Assembly: GCF_000429125.1 (NCBI RefSeq)
Contig: NZ_AUBG01000001.1
Coordinates: 248,001 to 312,000, forward strand
Length of the DNA: 64,000 nt
Origin: Aequorivita capsosiphonis DSM 23843
Lineage (GTDB): Bacteria; Bacteroidota; Bacteroidia; Flavobacteriales; Flavobacteriaceae
Direction: 5' to 3'
Shown here piece by piece: positions 51,719 to 60,019 of this stretch. The notes below the pieces were generated by a model, which saw only the letters and a list, made by a program, of their open reading frames with translations, was not told the DNA's origin and did not search any database. Position numbers and translations under genes: made by a program. Every line of letters starts with the position of its first letter. Position 1 is the stretch's first letter.

Positions 51719-53551
51719 TTATATATTAAAGTTTAGGAATATTTCGATACTTCTTGAAGGCATAGGTCGGTAAGCAACATTTTCGTAATAGGTATTAAAA
51801 ACGTTTTTTAATCGCCCACCAAAGGTGATATTTGGAATAAAAGCAAACTTGTAATCAATTCCTATGTTAAAAACGGAATAAGCATCTACCCTGTCGCTAT
51901 TGTCCGTTGTTGTGAAGGCTTCCCCATTAAACAAACCTTGAATGTATGCGGACAAATTTTTAGAATCATATTGCAAAGAACCTCCTGCTTTATGAAAAGG
52001 CACATAAATAAGCTGCTTTTCTTTTTCCAAATCTTCAGCTTTCGTATAAGAATAATTGGCGTTGAGGCTTAATCTATTCCGTTTGTTAAAATTAAAGGCA
52101 TAATTCAAATTTACCTCAACGCCATAGTTTTCAGTTTTATTGATGTTTACCGGAACCCAAAGACCACCGTTTCCTGGAATCCATTTTATTAAATCTTTAG
52201 AGGAAATATAATAAGCGGCAACATCCGCTTTTAAATTTCCAAAGACAAAATCCTGTCCAACTTCCACTTGATACGAAGTTTCTGGCTGTAATTGAAAATT
52301 TCCGCCGGCATACCAATACAAATCGTTAAAAGTAGGAACACGGTAGTTTTTAGAACCATTTAAACGCAGCGCATAATTATTCGTGAGTTTCCATTTCGCA
52401 TCTGCCGAAAACAGAAATGGGTTGTCGAAATCATTTAAAAACTCCTTCCGAAGATTGACTCCATAGCTGAGTTTATCAGATATTTTATGATTTAGCAAAA
52501 CCACGGCTGCCAAAGTTTTTCGCGAGTTATCACCAACATTCTCTCCGCTCGCACTAACATAATCATATTCGAGTTTTCCATTTAAACGAAGCTTTTTAAG
52601 AAGAAAAACCTCAGTTTGAAGAGCTCCTATAAATGTATTTGCCTTTCCTCCTTCGTAATAGTATTTTTCGCTACTCGGAAAATATTTGTATTCTTCAAAT
52701 AGGTGAGCAAAGCTTGCTTTCGTAGTAAAAACACCAATATTTTGTTGTAATTGCCAAAGGTTTCGAGTGTTGATATCTTTGTAAGCATCTCTCCCCAAAG
52801 TGTTTAAGCTGCCCGAAAAATTACGATCGTTATACGAATATTCTGAGTTCCAAGAAGCAAAACCATTTTTCAATTTTCTAGCCTCATTTACTTTAGCTGA
52901 AAAGCGCAGAAACTGTCCGTGGTTATTGGTTTTACTTTTCCCGACATAATCGTAATCATTTTCAGAACTTATAAAATCTACACCCACATTCAAATAATGA
53001 TCGTCCCAACTTTGTGTTGTACTTGCATTTGCGGCGATTGTGGAAAAACTTCCATAACGCAATCCAAGGTTAGTGGAATTAGTTTTATCAAAAGAAAAGT
53101 TGTTGTTTAAATGAATACTTCCACCCACAGCCCCACTTCCGTATTGCACCCCGCCACCGCCACTTCTTATGGAAATAGCATCGTAATTTAATGGTGAAAT
53201 TGTATTGAAATCGGTTTGTCCCGTAAAGTTGGAGTTAATATTTATTCCATTCCAGATAACAGCGGTTTGTGCTGCGTTTGTTCCTCTAAAAGATGGAGAT
53301 GAAACCATTCCAAAACCATTTTCCTTAAAGTAAATTGAAGAGTTATACCGAAGTGTTTCCGTTAAGGATGTGGCATTTCTTTTAATAACAGAATCGCTGA
53401 GCTTTTCAACTTTAAAACCTTTAGAAAAATGAAGGAGTTTGGCATCTGCCAGAACCACCTCTGGCAATTCCTGAATGGCGTCAAGTTGTGCCTGAGCAGC
53501 AAATGTGCACAGCAATAGCATGAATATAATATGGAAACCTTGTTGTTTCAT
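51719..53551 (-). CDS. TonB-dependent receptor, probably for vitamin B12 (BtuB-like)
   Basis: 610 residues. Signal peptide (LLLCTFAAQAQLDA), plug domain (SLTETLRYNSSIYFKENGFG, MVSSPSFRGTNAAQTAVIWNG, IRSGGGGVQYGSGAVGG) and a 22-strand-type barrel ending in a C-terminal aromatic residue pattern (SIEIFLNFNI). Leftward from a cobalamin riboswitch and upstream of BtuG-like proteins, so the substrate is most likely cobalamin. It lacks an N-terminal carboxypeptidase-like extension and is short for a TBDT but complete. Confidence 0.88.
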   Translation of the reverse strand: MKQQGFHIIFMLLLCTFAAQAQLDAIQELPEVVLADAKLLHFSKGFKVEKLSDSVIKRNATSLTETLRYNSSIYFKENGFGMVSSPSFRGTNAAQTAVIWNGININSNFTGQTDFNTISPLNYDAISIRSGGGGVQYGSGAVGGSIHLNNNFSFDKTNSTNLGLRYGSFSTIAANASTTQSWDDHYLNVGVDFISSENDYDYVGKSKTNNHGQFLRFSAKVNEARKLKNGFASWNSEYSYNDRNFSGSLNTLGRDAYKDINTRNLWQLQQNIGVFTTKASFAHLFEEYKYFPSSEKYYYEGGKANTFIGALQTEVFLLKKLRLNGKLEYDYVSASGENVGDNSRKTLAAVVLLNHKISDKLSYGVNLRKEFLNDFDNPFLFSADAKWKLTNNYALRLNGSKNYRVPTFNDLYWYAGGNFQLQPETSYQVEVGQDFVFGNLKADVAAYYISSKDLIKWIPGNGGLWVPVNINKTENYGVEVNLNYAFNFNKRNRLSLNANYSYTKAEDLEKEKQLIYVPFHKAGGSLQYDSKNLSAYIQGLFNGEAFTTTDNSDRVDAYSVFNIGIDYKFAFIPNITFGGRLKNVFNTYYENVAYRPMPSRSIEIFLNFNI

Positions 53552-53593
53552 AATGCAACCTTTATCCCGAAAGTTTGTTGATTTTATGTTATG

Positions 53594-53786
53594 AATTTGG
53601 CAGGTCTCCTGGCTTGTCTGTGGTGCTACCTTCCCGCCCTAAAAAATATTATGGACAGTGGTTTTTGAAGTATGCACACCCAAAATATTTGGGCCGACTT
53701 ACAGTTGCGGGAACAGCTTCGGATTATAACCGAATTCCCTTTTAAGAGTGTTTTTTCATCGTGAAAATCTACTCACCTAAATTCGG
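53594..53786 (-). promoter_or_regulatory. Cobalamin riboswitch
   Basis: Read on the minus strand this has the conserved B12 aptamer core: AAAAGGGAA, GAAGCTGTTCCCGCAACTG, ACCACTG, GGGCGGGAAGG and the end AAGCCAGGAGACCTGCC. All conserved boxes are present in order. It precedes the TonB-dependent receptor start by 43 bases and should repress the leftward operon when B12 is plentiful. No riboswitch is seen before the rightward btuFCD genes. Confidence 0.95.
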
Positions 53787-53788
53787 TG

Positions 53789-53796
53789 CAAAGATA
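53789..53796 (-). promoter_or_regulatory. -7 element of the B12 operon
   Basis: On the minus strand TATCTTTG matches TAnnTTTG and ends 3-8 bases before the riboswitch 5' end, placing the start site at the aptamer. No exact TTTG at -33. Confidence 0.65.
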
Positions 53797-53914
53797 GAAG
53801 TAATTATTAAGGATGGGAAAGGTTATTTGACGAAGTTTCGCAAAGAGCCATAGATCAATATCAAGGACCATAGAAGATATATTCATTTTGTGAAACTTTG
53901 TGATACCTTTGTGC

Positions 53915-53932
53915 TCCCGATAGCTATCGGGA
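53915..53932. repeat. 18-bp perfect palindrome, family B
   Basis: Second identical copy of TCCCGATAGCTATCGGGA, embedded in a TTTGTGATACCTTTGTG...CTGTGAAA phrase, 21 bases before the btuF start. Confidence 0.8.
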
Positions 53933-53953
53933 CTGTGAAACAACCAAGCAACG

Positions 53954-55102
53954 ATGACATTTTACCATAGAATTATTTTTTATTTTCTTCTAATCATTAC
54001 CATGTTTTCATGTAAAAATGAAACTAAAAATAGCACGAAAACCGCTTCCTCTATAATAAGTGAGTCAAGTATTAAATACGCTAAAAGCTTTGAGGTAAGC
54101 ACTTTTGATGGGTATAAAATTATTACACTTACAAATCCTTGGCCGGGAACTGAACAAACATTTAAATACGCTTTAGTTGAAGAAAATGGATCCCTTCCAA
54201 ACCCTGAAGATTATGATGCAGTGGTTCAAATTCCCGTGAAAAGACTGGTTGTAACTTCTACCACTCATATTCCCTCTTTGGAAATGTTAGGCGAAATTGA
54301 AAGTTTGGTGGGTTTTCCAAACTTAAGTTATATCTCTTCGGAAAAAACTCGCGAAAGGATTTCAGAAGGAAAAATTACCGAACTCGGGAAAAATGAAGAT
54401 ATAAACACCGAAATTCTAATCGATTTAAATCCTGATGTGGTTATTGGCTTTGCCATTGACGGCAACAATTCAACTTTTTCCACCATTCAAAAAACAGGGA
54501 TTCCAGTCTTGTATAATTCTGATTGGACGGAAACTTCACCTATGGGAAAAGCGGAATGGATCAAATTTTTCGGACTGCTATTTAAAAAAGAAAAACGAGC
54601 AGACAGTATTTTTAATTCCATTGAAAAAGAATATCTTTCTGCTAAAGAAACAGCATCAAAAGCTTCCAAAACACCTACAGTCATTAGTGGCGCTATGTTT
54701 AAAGACGTCTGGTATATGCCACAAGGAGATAGTTGGGCTGCGAAATTTATTGAAGATGCCAATGGGAAATACCTGTGGAAAAATACCAGTGGAACAGGAA
54801 GCTTATCACTAAATCTGGAATCAGTAATTGAAAAAGGTCACGAAGCCGAAGTATGGATTGGCCCTGGACAATTCACGAGTATGGACGAAATAAAAAATGC
54901 GAGTCAAGCTTACGCTCAATTTAAAGCTTTTAAAGATGGTGATGTTTATTCCTATAGTATGAAAAAAGGCCCAACAGGAGGTGTAATTTATTTTGAATTA
55001 GCACCTAACCGACCCGATTTGGTTTTAAAAGATCACGTAAAAATTTTACATCCAGAACTCCTGCCAGAATATGAACTTTATTTTTTCAACAAGCTTCAGT
55101 AA
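53954..55102 (+). CDS. btuF: ABC transporter substrate-binding lipoprotein (BtuF-like)
   Basis: 382 residues. Lipoprotein signal peptide (LLIITMFSCKNET), then a class III periplasmic binding protein with TSTTHIPSLEMLGEIESLVGFP, DVVIGFAIDGNNSTFS and MFKDVWYMPQGDSWAAKFIEDA (in parts). The fold is shared by corrinoid and siderophore binders; B12 is inferred from the adjacent riboswitch operon. TAATG overlap with btuC. Confidence 0.9.
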   Translation: MTFYHRIIFYFLLIITMFSCKNETKNSTKTASSIISESSIKYAKSFEVSTFDGYKIITLTNPWPGTEQTFKYALVEENGSLPNPEDYDAVVQIPVKRLVVTSTTHIPSLEMLGEIESLVGFPNLSYISSEKTRERISEGKITELGKNEDINTEILIDLNPDVVIGFAIDGNNSTFSTIQKTGIPVLYNSDWTETSPMGKAEWIKFFGLLFKKEKRADSIFNSIEKEYLSAKETASKASKTPTVISGAMFKDVWYMPQGDSWAAKFIEDANGKYLWKNTSGTGSLSLNLESVIEKGHEAEVWIGPGQFTSMDEIKNASQAYAQFKAFKDGDVYSYSMKKGPTGGVIYFELAPNRPDLVLKDHVKILHPELLPEYELYFFNKLQ

Positions 55103-56133
55103 TGCAGACGGCCCAAACATATAGAACCCATTTTATTGTTCTCTTTCTGATGCTGCTCGTAGCCTTTTTGGTGAATTTAAGTATGGGTTCGGTTTCCATT
55201 CCATTAGGTGAAATAGTTTCCGTCTTTCTCGGCAATGGGGCTTCAAAAGAAACCTGGCGGTACATTTTGATTGATTACAGATTACCAAAAGCAATTACCG
55301 CAATGCTTGCCGGCGGTGGCTTGGCCATTTCAGGATTGCTGATGCAAACTTTATTTAGAAACCCGTTGGCTGGGCCCTTTGTATTAGGCTTAAGCAGCGG
55401 CGCTAGTTTGGGTGTCGCAATTTTAATATTAGGCGCGAGTGCTTTTGGAGGATTTTTCGGCACTATGTTATTGAGCCAATGGAGTCTCGTAATCGCTGCA
55501 GGATTAGGAAGTTTCCTAGTGTTAATGGCTGTTTTGGCAGTGACCTTCAGAATAAAAGACACGATGGCTATTCTAATAATTGGCTTGATGTTCGGGAGTG
55601 TTACAACGGCGGTAGTTTCTGTGTTATCCTATTTCAGCAACGCTGAACAACTGCAACAATATATTTTCTGGTCCTTTGGAAGTCTGGGAAACCAATCTTG
55701 GCAAGGCGTACTGATTTTGAGCATTTGCTTTGTGATGGGATTACTTTTGAGCATTGCAAGCAGTAAATCACTAAACGCACTTCTTTTAGGTGAAAACTAT
55801 GCGAAAAGCATGGGACTTCATATAAAAAGAACCACGTTTATAATCATTTTAGCAACCAGTATTCTTGCGGGCGGAATTACGGCCTTTGTTGGTCCAATCG
55901 CCTTTGTTGGTTTGGCTGTACCGCATTTGGTTCGACAATTTTATAAAACATCAAATCATTTGGTTTTATTGCCGGCCGTTTTGCTATGTGGCAGTTTACT
56001 GATGCTTATTTGCGATACTGTGGCACAATTGCCGTTTAGCGAATTTACGCTGCCAATAAATGCAATTACTTCCTTAATAGGAGCGCCTGTTGTTATTTGG
56101 CTGTTGGTACGGAAACGAAAACTTTTCTTTTAA
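55102..56133 (+). CDS. btuC: ABC transporter permease (BtuC-like)
   Basis: 343 residues, about ten helices of the FecCD/BtuC type. RLPKAITAMLAGGGLAISGL, LMQTLFRNPLAGPFVLGLSSGASLG and FVGPIAFVGLAVPHLVRQF are family signatures (in parts). ATG 55102 overlaps the btuF TAA; the TAA overlaps the ATG of btuD. Inner-membrane channel for corrinoid import. Confidence 0.93.
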   Translation: MQTAQTYRTHFIVLFLMLLVAFLVNLSMGSVSIPLGEIVSVFLGNGASKETWRYILIDYRLPKAITAMLAGGGLAISGLLMQTLFRNPLAGPFVLGLSSGASLGVAILILGASAFGGFFGTMLLSQWSLVIAAGLGSFLVLMAVLAVTFRIKDTMAILIIGLMFGSVTTAVVSVLSYFSNAEQLQQYIFWSFGSLGNQSWQGVLILSICFVMGLLLSIASSKSLNALLLGENYAKSMGLHIKRTTFIIILATSILAGGITAFVGPIAFVGLAVPHLVRQFYKTSNHLVLLPAVLLCGSLLMLICDTVAQLPFSEFTLPINAITSLIGAPVVIWLLVRKRKLFF

Positions 56134-56927
56134 TGGTTACAGAAGAAAAACATACCATTTTAGAAGCTCGAAATCTAACAGTAGGATATTCGAATAAAAA
56201 AGGTGATTCCGTAATTGGGAAAAACATCAACTTCTCTATTTCCAAAGGGGAATTAGTCGGCCTTGTTGGCGCAAATGGAATTGGAAAATCTACACTTCTT
56301 AGGTCATTAACGGGAATGCAGACTCCTTTAAATGGTGAAGTTTTCCTGAACAGAAAAAACCTAGTGGAATATTCCTCTTTCCAGCTTGCAACTCATTTAA
56401 GCGTAGTTTTAACAGAAGCACCCGCCTCCAAGAATCTTTCGGTTTTAGAAATGATTTCCCTTGGAAGACAACCTTACACTAATTGGATGGGTTCTCTTTC
56501 CGAAGAAGATAAAAAAGCAGTAAACACGGCTCTTAAAGCTACAGAAACCGCTTCTCTAGCCCATAGAAAGTGTTTTGAACTCAGCGATGGGCAAATGCAA
56601 CGCGTTGCAATTGCTAGAGCTTTGGCGCAGGATACACCAATCATAATTTTGGACGAACCCACAACTCATTTAGATATTTACCACCGTGCTTATGTCTTGA
56701 AATTGCTAAAAAAACTAGCTTCGGAATCTAAAAAAACGATATTCTTTTCCACTCACGAAATAGATCTGGCAATTCAGCTTACCGATAAAATGCTCGTGAT
56801 GGCAAAAGACAAAACTTATTTTGATGAACCTTGCAAGCTGATTGAGGCTGGAAGATTTGATACTTTATTCCCAAAAGAAACCATAGATTTTGATGGGAAA
56901 ACGGGACGGTTTATAATAAAGAAATAA
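56133..56927 (+). CDS. btuD: ABC transporter ATP-binding protein (BtuD-like)
   Basis: 264 residues from ATG 56133 in a TAATG junction; an in-frame longer start at 56097 lies inside btuC and is unlikely. Walker A LVGANGIGKSTLLRSL, signature ELSDGQMQRVAIARAL, Walker B IIILDEPTTHLD and switch histidine IFFSTHEIDLA. FecE/BtuD subfamily. Completes the inner-membrane importer with btuF and btuC. Confidence 0.93.
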   Translation: MVTEEKHTILEARNLTVGYSNKKGDSVIGKNINFSISKGELVGLVGANGIGKSTLLRSLTGMQTPLNGEVFLNRKNLVEYSSFQLATHLSVVLTEAPASKNLSVLEMISLGRQPYTNWMGSLSEEDKKAVNTALKATETASLAHRKCFELSDGQMQRVAIARALAQDTPIIILDEPTTHLDIYHRAYVLKLLKKLASESKKTIFFSTHEIDLAIQLTDKMLVMAKDKTYFDEPCKLIEAGRFDTLFPKETIDFDGKTGRFIIKK

Positions 56928-57021
56928 CAAGTTGTAGTCTTTCTTTTATATGAGATTGTAGAGACTTTTCTATCTTTAGCTATTCAAGCAAAATAGCTAG
57001 AACAACCTAATATCTATAAAA

Positions 57022-58350
57022 TTGAACGAAACATTTCTTTTCCTTCTGCTCGCGGCAATTAGTATTCTCATAGGAGCATTTCTCGGGAATTATTTTGCAC
57101 GCTTAAAAAACAAAACTGAAAACACTAAACTGAAGGAACGCCTACAAAACTCAAAACTTCAAGAGGAAAAACTCTATGAACGTCTCGGTATTTTGGAAAG
57201 TGAAAAAGAAAAAATTAGAGCCGAAAAGGAACAAGCAAATATCCAACTCTCTAGGCAAAGTGCAGAATACGATGCACTCTATGCCGAACTTGAAAAAGAA
57301 AAAGAACGTTTTAAAAATTTTGAAGAAGATTTTAAGGATAAATTTGAAAACCTAGCCAACAAGATCCTGATTTCAAAAACCGAAACTTTTACGCAGTCCA
57401 ATCAAAAAAACATTGAAGAAATTTTAAAACCTTTAAATGAAAAGATTAAAAGCTTTGAAGAAAAAGTAGGCAAAAATAATGTTGACTTTATAAGAACCCA
57501 CGCAGAATTAGGCAAGCAACTTCAATATCTAAATGAACAAAACATTAAGATAAGCCAAGAAGCAGATAACCTCACCAAGGCATTAAAAGGAGATTCCAAG
57601 ATTCAAGGAAATTGGGGCGAAATGATTTTATCCCGAGTTTTAGAGGAGTCGGGCCTCGAAAAAGGCCGCGAGTACACCATTCAGGACACTCACGAAAATC
57701 CTGATGGCGGTAGATTGCAAACAGATGTCATCATCCATCTTCCCGATGGTAAAAAAATGATCATTGACAGCAAAGTATCCCTTACAGATTTTGAAAGGTA
57801 TGTTTCTGAAGAAGATGAAACTCTTAAAAAGAAATACTTAAAAGATCATATTGATTCTATCAAAAGACATATTGTTAGTTTGAGTGAAAAGAAGTATTAC
57901 CACGTAATCAATGAAAGTCCTGATACTATATTTATGTTTGTTCCTATTGAACCCGCTTTTGCAATCGCCGCAGCCAATCAAAAGAACCTCTATCAAGAAG
58001 CTTTTAAACGAAAAGTGATGATTGTAACTCCTTCCACCCTATTGGCTGCACTGCGTTTGGTAGAAAACTTATGGGAAAACGATAATCAGAAAAAAAACAC
58101 ACTTGAAATAGCCACCGAAGCTGGAAAGTTATATGACGCTTTTGTTGGACTTTTAGATGAATTAAGTAAAATTAGACGCCAATTAGGAACTGTTCAAGGC
58201 TCTTTTGATAACGCACTAATTAAACTGGAAGGAAAAGGAAACCTTATCAGAAGAGTTGAAAAATTAAATAAGCTCGGAGCGATTACGAGCAAAAGCATCA
58301 ATCAAAAATTATTGAAAAATACTAATGAGAATCAAGACGATAACAATTGA
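57022..58350 (+). CDS. rmuC: RmuC family DNA recombination protein
   Basis: 442 residues. N-terminal helix (LLLAAISILIGAFLGNYF), a long coiled coil (~30-190), then the RmuC nuclease-like domain with GNWGEMILSRVLEESGLEKGREY, RLQTDVIIHLPDGKKMIIDSKVSL, MFVPIEPAFAIAAANQ and TPSTLLAALRLVENLW (in parts). The start is TTG at 57022, chosen because the hydrophobic helix begins right there and no ATG lies upstream in frame. Role in limiting genome inversions or DNA metabolism. Confidence 0.9.
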   Translation: MNETFLFLLLAAISILIGAFLGNYFARLKNKTENTKLKERLQNSKLQEEKLYERLGILESEKEKIRAEKEQANIQLSRQSAEYDALYAELEKEKERFKNFEEDFKDKFENLANKILISKTETFTQSNQKNIEEILKPLNEKIKSFEEKVGKNNVDFIRTHAELGKQLQYLNEQNIKISQEADNLTKALKGDSKIQGNWGEMILSRVLEESGLEKGREYTIQDTHENPDGGRLQTDVIIHLPDGKKMIIDSKVSLTDFERYVSEEDETLKKKYLKDHIDSIKRHIVSLSEKKYYHVINESPDTIFMFVPIEPAFAIAAANQKNLYQEAFKRKVMIVTPSTLLAALRLVENLWENDNQKKNTLEIATEAGKLYDAFVGLLDELSKIRRQLGTVQGSFDNALIKLEGKGNLIRRVEKLNKLGAITSKSINQKLLKNTNENQDDNN

Positions 58351-58433
58351 AATATTATTCTATTTTTTAAAATAGCCTAAAGCCTTATTCTATTTATAAA
58401 CCAATAATCATTTTATTTGTATAAATTTAAAAA

Positions 58434-58808
58434 ATGAAAAAAATCCTCTTTATTATTTTAGGAGCTCTTCTCGCACTCTACCTATTTTATATGGCATTTG
58501 TGTATTTCGTGCCTTATAGTGAAGGAACACGTGCAGGAGAACTGATACAATTTAGCCATAGAGGCGTGATGGTGAAAACTTGGGAAGGACAGATAAGCCA
58601 AGGTATTAGCGGGGCTCAGATATTTTCATTCTCTGTATTAGATCAGGATGCAGATGTTATTGAAAAACTAAAAGAGTATCAGGGTGGTTATGTAAAAGTG
58701 ACCTATGTAGAGCGCTACGCATCTTTCATCATTTGGGGAGAAACAAAGTTTTTCGTCACAGATGTTGAAAAAGAAAACTCTCCACATTTTAACAGACAAT
58801 ACGAATGA
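58434..58808 (+). CDS. Small membrane-anchored protein, function unknown
   Basis: 124 residues: one N-terminal helix (ILFIILGALLALYLFYMAF) followed by a compact soluble domain (GTRAGELIQFSHRGVMVKTWEGQISQG in parts, and YQGGYVKVTYVERYASFIIWGETKFFV). Homologues are often labelled 6-phosphogluconate dehydrogenase in databases, which the length and lack of a Rossmann fold contradict. Overlaps the thioesterase gene by four bases. Confidence 0.85.
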   Translation: MKKILFIILGALLALYLFYMAFVYFVPYSEGTRAGELIQFSHRGVMVKTWEGQISQGISGAQIFSFSVLDQDADVIEKLKEYQGGYVKVTYVERYASFIIWGETKFFVTDVEKENSPHFNRQYE

Positions 58809-59356
58809 GTAATATTCATAAAAACATTGAAGAATCGCAAGTTACCATCTCTCAATTGATGTTGCCTTCGCACGAAAATTTTGGCGGAAAAATACACGGA
58901 GGTTATATTTTGTCCCTTATGGATCAAATTGCGTTTGCCTGTGCTTCAAAACACAGTAAATACTACTGTGTTACCGCCTCGGTGGATACGGTGAATTTCC
59001 TAAATGCGATTGAAGTGGGTGAATTGGTGACTTTAAAAGCTTCCGTTAATTACGTAGGAAGGACTTCTATGGTAATTGGAATTCGAGTAGAAGCAGAAAA
59101 CATACATACTGGAGCGAAAAAACACTGCAACTCCTCGTATTTTACCATGGTGGCAAAAGACGAAAACGGCGTTGGGAAAGAAGTACCTGGATTGATTTTG
59201 GACTCAAAAACGGAAATTAGGCGGTTTTTAAAAAGTGCCCATAGGCTGGCTACTAAAAAACAGAAAAAATACCAAGAACCCAACTTTGAAATTGAAAAAC
59301 ATATTCACGAGCTAAAAAATCACAAAGTTACGGTAGCCTACAGAGGCCACATATAG
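58805..59356 (+). CDS. Acyl-CoA thioesterase, hotdog fold
   Basis: 183 residues. SHENFGGKIHGGYILSLMDQIAFACASKHSK is the hotdog central helix (in parts), with VDTVNFLNAIEVGELVTLKASV and VNYVGRTSMVIGIRVEAEN, then a C-terminal tail. Overlaps the upstream small membrane gene by four bases, so coupled. Cleaves acyl-CoA; chain specificity unknown. Distinct from the 47279 enzyme. Confidence 0.9.
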   Translation: MSNIHKNIEESQVTISQLMLPSHENFGGKIHGGYILSLMDQIAFACASKHSKYYCVTASVDTVNFLNAIEVGELVTLKASVNYVGRTSMVIGIRVEAENIHTGAKKHCNSSYFTMVAKDENGVGKEVPGLILDSKTEIRRFLKSAHRLATKKQKKYQEPNFEIEKHIHELKNHKVTVAYRGHI

Positions 59357-59367
59357 AAGTGAAAAAC

Positions 59368-59940
59368 TTATTCCTTTGCAATTTTAAGCGTTGCTTGCAT
59401 ATTGTTGCAAGTCACCTTAACAAAATACAAGCCACTGTTTAGTCTGCTCATATCAACCTGCGTATTGTTTCCTCCCCCATTTCCCTGGGAAACCAGGCTT
59501 CCCAAAACATTATATATCTGATAACTATCCACTTTAAAAAGTGAAGATATCATTAAGTTACTCTTTACTGGATTAGGATAGAAATTAAGGTTTTTCACAA
59601 ATTTATCCTCGGTGGAAAGTTTTGCAACTACAGTTACCTTTCCTTGCATCAAAGAATTTGAATCGTTTTGATATTCCGTAGTTCCAAGGTTAGAGAAAGT
59701 ATATGAAAACTCGTTACCGGTACCTTTTAGCAAACCACTATCAAAACTTTCACTTCCATTTAAACTAGTTACACTTTTTTGAGAGCTATCCGTCCATTTC
59801 CATACCACAGTATCTCCTATTTGGATAGTAGGACTAGCCACTGAAGTTTCGATCCCTTGTTCCCAAGCAATTTCATAAACATTCTGTGCAGAGAGAATGT
59901 TTATAGTTAAAAAACACAAAAATAAAGTAATTTTCCTCAT
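59368..59940 (-). CDS. Cupredoxin-like secreted protein with T9SS sorting domain, copper ligands lost
   Basis: 190 residues from ATG 59940 (MRKITLFLCFLTINILSAQN), the start that gives a clean signal peptide. A plastocyanin-like domain has GDTVVWKWTDSSQKSVTSLNGS, GNEFSYTFSNLGTTEY and QGKVTVVAKL, followed by a C-terminal T9SS domain (NFYPNPVKSNLMI ... LNSGLYFVKV). At the type 1 copper positions the family His, Cys and His are replaced (EYQNDSNSLMQG where YxC...HxxxM is usual), so it should not bind copper. Alone between thioesterase and carB. Confidence 0.85.
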   Translation of the reverse strand: MRKITLFLCFLTINILSAQNVYEIAWEQGIETSVASPTIQIGDTVVWKWTDSSQKSVTSLNGSESFDSGLLKGTGNEFSYTFSNLGTTEYQNDSNSLMQGKVTVVAKLSTEDKFVKNLNFYPNPVKSNLMISSLFKVDSYQIYNVLGSLVSQGNGGGNNTQVDMSRLNSGLYFVKVTCNNMQATLKIAKE

Positions 59941-60019
59941 AAACGAATGGATATTTGGGATCATACACTAATTTACGAAAATATATTAACATAAAATCAG
60001 ATAAAATCTAAATCTGAGC

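Noticed and set aside
58434-58808. 6-phosphogluconate dehydrogenase label
   Set aside because: Only 124 residues with one membrane helix and no NADP-binding fold; the label is a known database mis-assignment.
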